Assembly: GCA_020723345.1 (NCBI GenBank)
Contig: DYJA01000012.1
Location: forward strand, 1-64,000
Source: Candidatus Aquidulcis sp.
Lineage (GTDB): Bacteria > Chloroflexota > Anaerolineae > UBA4142
Length of the DNA stretch: 64,000 bases
Direction: 5' to 3'
Made by a program: the position numbers and the translations under genes. Under the pieces are notes generated by a model. That model did no database searches, was not told the DNA's origin, and saw nothing but the letters and a program-made list of their open reading frames with translations. Of this stretch, positions 59,219 through 64,000 are shown one piece after another; positions within the stretch are counted from its first letter, which is position 1, and each line of letters opens with the position of its first letter.

Positions 59219-60335
59219 CAATCGGCGCGGATTGCGCCAACGGATTTTCCGTCAACGCGTACATCCCGCCGGACACGATAGAATGTCCGCCCAGCAAAAT
59301 GGGAATTGGGGCTTGGCGCGCCGCGAGCGTCAGTTCGCGAAGGAACGGATCGACGATTTCTTCTGCGCGCAAGAGGTCAGAATTGAAGCGGTCGGACGCG
59401 GAGGGATCCAACCGGCGGTGCGCGAACAGGACGCGCGTGTCGATGATCGCCGCGTCGGCGAGGCGCGCGAGCGTGGCGAAAAATTCGCGCGCGCCGACGT
59501 TCGCGAGATAATAGCCGAGGAGCGATTGCGCCTCACCGCGCGCGACGCGCCCGCTCGCGCGCATGCCGCGTTCTTCGCTAAAGATGCGCCATTGGCAGCG
59601 CGTCGTGCGTTCGAGGAAAAGCGCGAGCGACGCGGAGACGCGCCCGGTGATGAGCGCGCTGGCGTCGCGGTTACCCAAGACTTGGCGCACCTGATCGAGG
59701 CGCGTGCGATCGAGCGGCGCGGCGTTGAGAAACGCGCGCAGATGCGCTCCGACCGCTGGACAGAGCGCGGTTGTCAGCAGATCCGTTGGAGTGTCGATGT
59801 CTAATTGCGTCGCCGCGTTTCTGGGCAGCGGAATAACGCGCAAGCCCGCGTGATCGCCCAGGCGATACGCGAGATCGTTGTCGACTGGCGGCGGCTCGAT
59901 TTTTTCGAGCGCGTCGCCGGGCGACCACGCGGCAAAGTCGCACGAAAAAAAGTTATTCGCGACGACAGTGTTCGGCTCCGCATCGACTTGCTGGACGATC
60001 GCGCGCCAATCGTCCACACTCAGCAAAATGCCGCTGCCGCCGCCGATGTAGAGCGGCAGCGCGGCGCGGTGTTTGCGAACGAGCGCGGCGAGGCATTTGC
60101 CCCAGTGGAATTCTTCGTCAATCGGATCGTTTTCCACGAGCGCGCCGCGCGCGCGTGCCTGCGCCGCAAAGTCGTCGCTGCGCGTGGCGACGACGATTCC
60201 GCCGATTTCTGGCAGCGTGCGGATTTTTTCGAGCGTGTCGAGCGCGGCGGCGCATTGCGCGTCCGCGACCAGTTTCTCGACAGGAGATTCGGCTGTGCCT
60301 TTGACGAAGAGAAAAAGGGTGGCGGTTTGAGACAC
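59211..60335 (-). CDS. MobA-like nucleotidyltransferase-fold protein
   Basis: A 374-residue protein. The first about 200 residues resemble a GT-A/NTP-transferase fold (LDTLEKIRTLPEIGGIVVATRS, LPLYIGGGSGILLS). A second helical domain follows (RDASALITGRVSASLALFLE), ending HSIVSGGMYAL. The family is seen near Mo-cofactor or F420-type transferases, but no diagnostic nucleotide loop is complete. GTG 60335 is chosen because GGAG lies 8 bases upstream; a TTG seven codons earlier has none. Confidence 0.6.
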   Translation of the reverse strand: MSQTATLFLFVKGTAESPVEKLVADAQCAAALDTLEKIRTLPEIGGIVVATRSDDFAAQARARGALVENDPIDEEFHWGKCLAALVRKHRAALPLYIGGGSGILLSVDDWRAIVQQVDAEPNTVVANNFFSCDFAAWSPGDALEKIEPPPVDNDLAYRLGDHAGLRVIPLPRNAATQLDIDTPTDLLTTALCPAVGAHLRAFLNAAPLDRTRLDQVRQVLGNRDASALITGRVSASLALFLERTTRCQWRIFSEERGMRASGRVARGEAQSLLGYYLANVGAREFFATLARLADAAIIDTRVLFAHRRLDPSASDRFNSDLLRAEEIVDPFLRELTLAARQAPIPILLGGHSIVSGGMYALTENPLAQSAPIVV

Positions 60336-60366
60336 CGGTGGCTCTCCAGAAAACAAATTGTTGTGC

Positions 60367-60420
60367 GAGCCGCTGGCTCGCTACATCGCGGGCGAGCTGC
60401 TGGCTCGCTACATCGCGGGC
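60367..60420. repeat. two 27-bp tandem units (gagcc-gctggctcg family)
   Basis: Two copies of a 27-base unit, one mismatch apart, each with a gagcc/ggctc hairpin like the element at 12-32. Located between the MobA-like gene and hpf. Confidence 0.75.
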
Positions 60421-60450
60421 GAGTCGCCCGCGTTACAAGTGGGACAGGAA

Positions 60451-60481
60451 AGGGGGTTAGGGGACGCGCCCCTAACCCCCT
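60451..60481. terminator. GC-rich hairpin downstream of hpf
   Basis: A perfect 13-bp stem AGGGGGTTAGGGG and complement with a 5-base loop, 23 bases past the hpf stop on the minus strand. The tail TTTCC is weak, so it could be a repeat as well as a terminator. Confidence 0.55.
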
Positions 60482-60504
60482 GGGTATCGTGTGATTCAGT
60501 TGTA

Positions 60505-61041
60505 TCAGATGCCGGGTTCGATCAACCCGTAGTTGCCGTCGTTACGTCGGTACAACACATTGATTTTGCCATGCTCCCGGTTGGCGAACACGAAAAAGTT
60601 GTGTCCCAGCAGTTCCATTTGTTCAATGGCTTCTTCCTCCGTCATTGGTGGCGTGGGGAACCGTTTGACACGGACGATCCGCGGCGTTTCGGCGGTGGTC
60701 TCGATTTCTTGGGGCACTGGCGCTTTTTCACCCTGCGTGCGCGCATGCGCGCGCTTGCCTTTGTAACGCTCGATCTGTTTGTACAGTTTCTCCGCGACCG
60801 TGTCGACCGCGACGGTGAAATCGGACGAGCGTTCTTCGCCGCGCATGATCGTTCCATTGGTGCGTAAGGTCACCTGAACGACCTGGCTCTTGTTGACGTT
60901 CCTGGTCTTTTCGAGCGTGAGTTCGACGCGGGCTTCGGAGAGCGCAGGCAGATAGCGGTCCAGTTTGCCGATTTTCTTCTCGACGTACTCTTTGAGCCAA
61001 TCGGACACTTCAAGGTTTTTGCCACTGATGATCAGTTGCAT
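60505..61041 (-). CDS. hpf: ribosome hibernation promoting factor, long form
   Basis: A 178-residue HPF/YfiA family protein. N-terminal S30AE domain (about 1-95; beta-alpha layout with ISGKNLEVSDWLKEYVEKKI) and a C-terminal dimerisation domain (about 120-178; RFPTPPMTEEEAIEQMELLG, FFVFANREHGKINVLYRR). The long form links ribosomes into inactive 100S dimers in stationary phase. GGGAGGTC is 3-9 bases before the ATG. Confidence 0.95.
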   Translation of the reverse strand: MQLIISGKNLEVSDWLKEYVEKKIGKLDRYLPALSEARVELTLEKTRNVNKSQVVQVTLRTNGTIMRGEERSSDFTVAVDTVAEKLYKQIERYKGKRAHARTQGEKAPVPQEIETTAETPRIVRVKRFPTPPMTEEEAIEQMELLGHNFFVFANREHGKINVLYRRNDGNYGLIEPGI

Positions 61042-61151
61042 GGCGACCTCCCTGGTCTGAGATTTTTCGATTCAAACTCTGTTGCCTCACTGGAGAATTC
61101 TGGGCGTCTCACCTCCTTTGCGGTTGAACAAATTTGCAAATTGGTCCTACG

Positions 61152-61856
61152 TTACCGCGCGCGGGCGATGGCTAAGCCCCACACGGATTTTGCGCCGCGC
61201 GCGTACAGCGCCGCGCCGCAGGCGTCCATCGTCGCGCCGGTCGTGCAAACATCGTCGATCAACAGCACGCGCGCACCGCACACGCGCTCGCTTGCCGCAA
61301 ACGCATCCTGCACGTTCTGGCGGCGTCCCGCCGCGTCGAGTTCGGTTTGCGATTGCGTTGCGCGTGTCCGCGTCAACGCGTCTTGCCACACCGGCAGGTT
61401 TTGGCGCGCGCCGAGCGCGTGGGCGATGAGCAATGATTGGTTGTAACCGCGGGCGCGTTCGCGGTCGGCGTGGAGCGGGACTGCGATTATTGTATCCGTT
61501 AGAAGTGGAAACGTCAAGAGGTGGTCGTGCAGCATCGCGCCGAACTGATCGGCGAGTTCGGTGCGATGGTGGTACTTGAATGCGTGGATCGCCGCGCGCA
61601 AATTGCCTTCGAAAAATGCGACTGCGCGCGTGCCGTCAATTTGCATGGGTGATTTTTTGCAGTAGGGACAATCGGGAGAATGGAGCGGTCTGCCGCACCG
61701 CGGACAGATCGGCGGATTGATTTTCTCGATACCGGTGGAACACGCCGCGCAAAAGAACGAACCCGCGCGGCGGCAAACCACGCAACGGGGTGGAAATAGG
61801 AGATCGAGCAGCGCGTTTCGCAATCCCGCCGCGTTGCGGGCGAGCCGCGCGAGCAT
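61152..61856 (-). CDS. comF: ComF-family phosphoribosyltransferase-like protein
   Basis: A 234-residue ComF/GntX-type protein. N-terminal zinc ribbon with four Cys pairs (RCVVCRR, CAAC, CPRCG, CPYCKK; residues 23-71) and a phosphoribosyltransferase domain with PRPP loop VLLIDDVCTTGATMDACG (about 195-212). In Bacillus ComFC is needed for DNA uptake; a homologue in Chloroflexota may serve natural transformation (inference). Confidence 0.92.
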   Translation of the reverse strand: MLARLARNAAGLRNALLDLLFPPRCVVCRRAGSFFCAACSTGIEKINPPICPRCGRPLHSPDCPYCKKSPMQIDGTRAVAFFEGNLRAAIHAFKYHHRTELADQFGAMLHDHLLTFPLLTDTIIAVPLHADRERARGYNQSLLIAHALGARQNLPVWQDALTRTRATQSQTELDAAGRRQNVQDAFAASERVCGARVLLIDDVCTTGATMDACGAALYARGAKSVWGLAIARAR

Positions 61857-61869
61857 AGTCCTCCGTATC

Positions 61870-62232
61870 TTACGAGATTTCTAAATCGATTTGATCGTTC
61901 AAGGCGGTGCCGGTTCGCGCGATGGTTCCGGCAGGGAGTTCGAGCACGTCCGTCGCGCGCGCGACGAAAGGACTCGCGCGCATTGGCGGCATCGCCGGCA
62001 TCAGATGCACGACGCGTCCGGCGCGGTCGAGAAAGAGTACGTCGATCGCAAACGACATGCCGACGGAATGGATCGCTTTTTCTCCGCGCAGGAGCAATCC
62101 TTCGCCGGGTTGGAGCGGCGCGCGACCGAGCAACCCACACAAGCGCGTCCACCACGTATTGGCGATGTTGCCTGCCGCGACCAGGGTGGCGTTGCGCGTA
62201 CGATTGTGGGCGCGCAATTTATTTGATGCCAA
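61870..62232 (-). CDS. DUF192-family protein
   Basis: A 120-residue DUF192 protein (CGLLGRAPLQPGEGLLLRGEKAIHSVGM, AIDVLFLDRAGRVVHL). The family is a compact beta fold of unknown function often located near tad or secretion genes. The start overlaps the tadC stop by 14 bases. Confidence 0.85.
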   Translation of the reverse strand: MASNKLRAHNRTRNATLVAAGNIANTWWTRLCGLLGRAPLQPGEGLLLRGEKAIHSVGMSFAIDVLFLDRAGRVVHLMPAMPPMRASPFVARATDVLELPAGTIARTGTALNDQIDLEIS

Positions 62233-63151
62233 AGCCGCTACCGGTGGTGAATTGAAGGATCGCGGGACCCAACAGTACGATCAGAATGGACGGAAAGACG
62301 AGAAAGACGAGCGGGATAACCATTTTGACCGGCGCTTGGTTGGCGAGTTCTTCCGCGCGTTGGCGGCGTTTGACGCGCATCTGTTCCGATTGAATCCGCA
62401 GGACTTTGGAGAGACTGACGCCAAGTTGATCGGCTTGGATGACGGCGGCGATAAAGTTCGTCATGTCTGGCACATCGGCGCGGTTTGCCATGTCGCGCAG
62501 CGCTTCGCGGCGAATCTTGCCCAAGCGCACTTCGGCGTTGACGCGACCGAACGCGCGGCTGAGTTCGTTATCGGCTTTTTCGGTGACTTTGGCCATTGCC
62601 GCGTCGAATCCCAAGCCCGCTTCCACACTGATCGTCAAGAGGTCGAGCGCGTCGGGCAATGCTTTTTGAATGTCGTGTTGGCGCGCGCGGATTTTGGAGC
62701 GCAGCCAAAAGACCGGCAAGTAAAACCCCAGGACAATACCGCCCACCAAAAACAGAATGTTTTGAGGCGAGGGGGTTCGCAACACGAGGGTCAGGATCAG
62801 GACGAGAACGGTAGTGACAACGGCGGATAAGCCGCGCACACCCAGGAAATCAGCGGTACTCCAGTTGTTGGGGTTACCGGCGAGATCCAATTGGTGCTTG
62901 AGATTTTCCACGTTGCGCTGCGGCGTCATCCGCCCTAAGAATGCGGCAAAGCCGCGGATGAGCGGCAAGGCGACGCGCTCGCTGAAGGGCTGCTGCATTT
63001 CCATCTCGGCAAGTGTGCGCGGGCGCGTGCCGTACGTTTGCAACCGTTCCTGTTCCACGCTAGGTTGCGAAGGGATGCTCAGCCCAATAAAAATGAGTAG
63101 GACGCTGAATCCGAATAAGAGAGAAAGCGAGAGGGAGGCGATAGAGTCCAT
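62219..63151 (-). CDS. tadC: Tad pilus assembly membrane protein TadC
   Basis: A 310-residue type II secretion F-domain protein. N-terminal membrane helix, two further helices at about 110-160, the T2SSF cytoplasmic helix bundle (ALPDALDLLTISVEAGLGFDAAMAKV) and a C-terminal helix. With TadB it forms the Tad pilus platform. It directly follows the tadB region on the same strand, with a 12-base gap. Confidence 0.93.
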   Translation of the reverse strand: MDSIASLSLSLLFGFSVLLIFIGLSIPSQPSVEQERLQTYGTRPRTLAEMEMQQPFSERVALPLIRGFAAFLGRMTPQRNVENLKHQLDLAGNPNNWSTADFLGVRGLSAVVTTVLVLILTLVLRTPSPQNILFLVGGIVLGFYLPVFWLRSKIRARQHDIQKALPDALDLLTISVEAGLGFDAAMAKVTEKADNELSRAFGRVNAEVRLGKIRREALRDMANRADVPDMTNFIAAVIQADQLGVSLSKVLRIQSEQMRVKRRQRAEELANQAPVKMVIPLVFLVFPSILIVLLGPAILQFTTGSGFGIK

Positions 63152-63163
63152 AATAATCCTCCA

Positions 63164-64000
63164 TCAAATTTCAATGTTGGTGATGCGGCGAATGACCATG
63201 TAACCGGCGAAGATCATAAACCCGCCGGTGATCAGCATTATTATCCCGCACGTCTCGTTGAACATTCTGCCGATGTAGCCTGGGTTGATCATGAACATGA
63301 CCACGCCGAGGATAACCGGCAGGACGGAGATGACATAGCCGGAAAAACGTTGCTGCGCCGTCATGGCGCGGATTTGACCTTTGATGCGGACGCGCTCGCG
63401 AATCGTGTGCGAGATCGTGTCGAGAATTTCCGCCAGGTTGCCGCCGACTTCGTGCTGGATGTTGATTGCGGTGATGACCAGATCGAGATCGTCGCTGTTG
63501 ACGCGTTGCAGCATGTGCGCCAGCGCTTCTTCAATCGTCAACCCCAAACCGATCTCGCGGACGACGCGCGCAAATTCAACCGACATCGGCGAGGGGAGTT
63601 CACGCGAGACGGTCTCCATCGATTGCAGCAGACTGTACCCGGAGCGGAGCGAGTTGGCGAGCAAGATCAGCGTATCGCCCAATTGATTGTTGAAGGCGGT
63701 GAGGCGGCGCGCTTGCAGTTACCGGATCCACAAGCGCGGCGCGTAGAAACCGAGGATGCCGCCGAGGAGACCGAACAGCAAATTGCCGCGTCCCAAGACG
63801 AAGACGATGAACGCGCCGCCGATGACGGCAATGATATTCAGACTGACAAATTCGCCCACCGTCAGTTTCAAATCCGCGCGCGCAAGTTCGGCGGCAAGTT
63901 TCGGCGAACCGCGTCCGCTCAACGCGCGATCCAAACCGCGCAAGCCCCGGTGTTCCTCTTTGGTCGTTTCTGCTTCCGCCGCGATGCGCGTGGCGTACCG
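63164..64000 (-). pseudogene. tadB: tadB interrupted by an in-frame TAA, partial at window edge
   Basis: One continuous reading frame across both parts. From the edge it codes the TadB N-terminal half to FYAPRLWIR, then TAA (63719-63721), then LQARRLTAFNNQLGDTLILL and the rest of the T2SSF domain to 63164. TadB needs both parts; the stop sits in the cytoplasmic loop after the second helix. A CAA codon would give WIRQLQARRL, so a single C to T change (or sequencing error) explains it. A TTG at 63682 could start a truncated C-terminal piece. The 5' end of the gene lies beyond 64000. Confidence 0.8.

Noticed and set aside
61041..61119. A strong AAAGGAGGTGA on the minus strand upstream of hpf as the site of a small leader peptide.
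   Set aside because: The only in-phase start (GTG) overlaps the site itself and gives a 26-codon frame without features. hpf has its own ribosome site.

Overview
The window most likely comes from a Chloroflexota (Anaerolineae-like) chromosome; this is an inference. The evidence is lipoproteins with Pro/Thr/Lys/Ala-rich linkers, DUF2079 and GT39-type membrane proteins with C-terminal beta-sandwich domains, a Ser/Thr kinase, a Tad pilus locus, heavy use of GCGC words, and many palindromic repeats. About 56 protein genes, one tRNA-Lys, several promoters and terminators, and about 30 small repeat elements can be supported.

Layout. 1-3.1 kb holds a degenerate receiver-GAF-GGDEF protein divergent from a membrane Ser/Thr kinase, then tRNA-Lys(CTT). 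3.2-13.8 kb is a catabolic locus. A SorC-type regulator is divergent from ulaG, followed by a tandem-fused substrate-binding lipoprotein, two ABC permeases, ulaD, ulaE, a HAD phosphatase and a PfkB kinase. It looks like an L-ascorbate (or related keto-gulonate) pathway fed by an ABC importer and a soluble kinase instead of the UlaABC phosphotransferase system. A 24-bp palindrome lies exactly between the two divergent promoters. 13.85-16.6 kb (minus strand) is an ADP-forming acyl-CoA synthetase fused to a GNAT domain.

17-47.8 kb is a long, tightly packed polysaccharide cluster on the plus strand: Wzz-like chain-length protein, TPR protein, two O-antigen polymerase/ligase proteins, MurJ/Wzx flippase, about ten glycosyltransferases or membrane mannosyltransferase-like proteins, three phosphoglycosyl transferases, an NDP-sugar epimerase, and a heptose kinase with GmhB, suggesting a D-glycero-D-manno-heptose sugar. 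An LsrG-like monooxygenase and an iron alcohol dehydrogenase are embedded in it.

47.8-54.5 kb carries an MNT-HEPN pair and then a compact type VII secretion-like island: two small WXG100-type proteins, a coiled-coil protein ending in an HEXXH zincin domain, a membrane-anchored seven-bladed WD40 protein and an FtsK/SpoIIIE-type ATPase. Its base composition is lower in GC than its surroundings. I consider it the best candidate here for an under-described system. 54.4-64 kb returns to chromosomal genes: GT2, a nucleotidyltransferase pair, HNH nuclease, CHASE2-cyclase, LMW phosphatase, hpf, comF, DUF192, tadC, and a tadB interrupted by an in-frame stop that runs off the window.

Across the cluster, gene junctions and several coding sequences carry short tandem words, mostly about 7 bp, often arranged as two opposed arms forming long hairpins. 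They resemble the heptanucleotide STRR repeats known from cyanobacteria. The two gaps longer than 300 bases (4225-4528 and 16596-16991) contain divergent promoters, an operator-like palindrome and palindromic repeats. I saw no gene in them.
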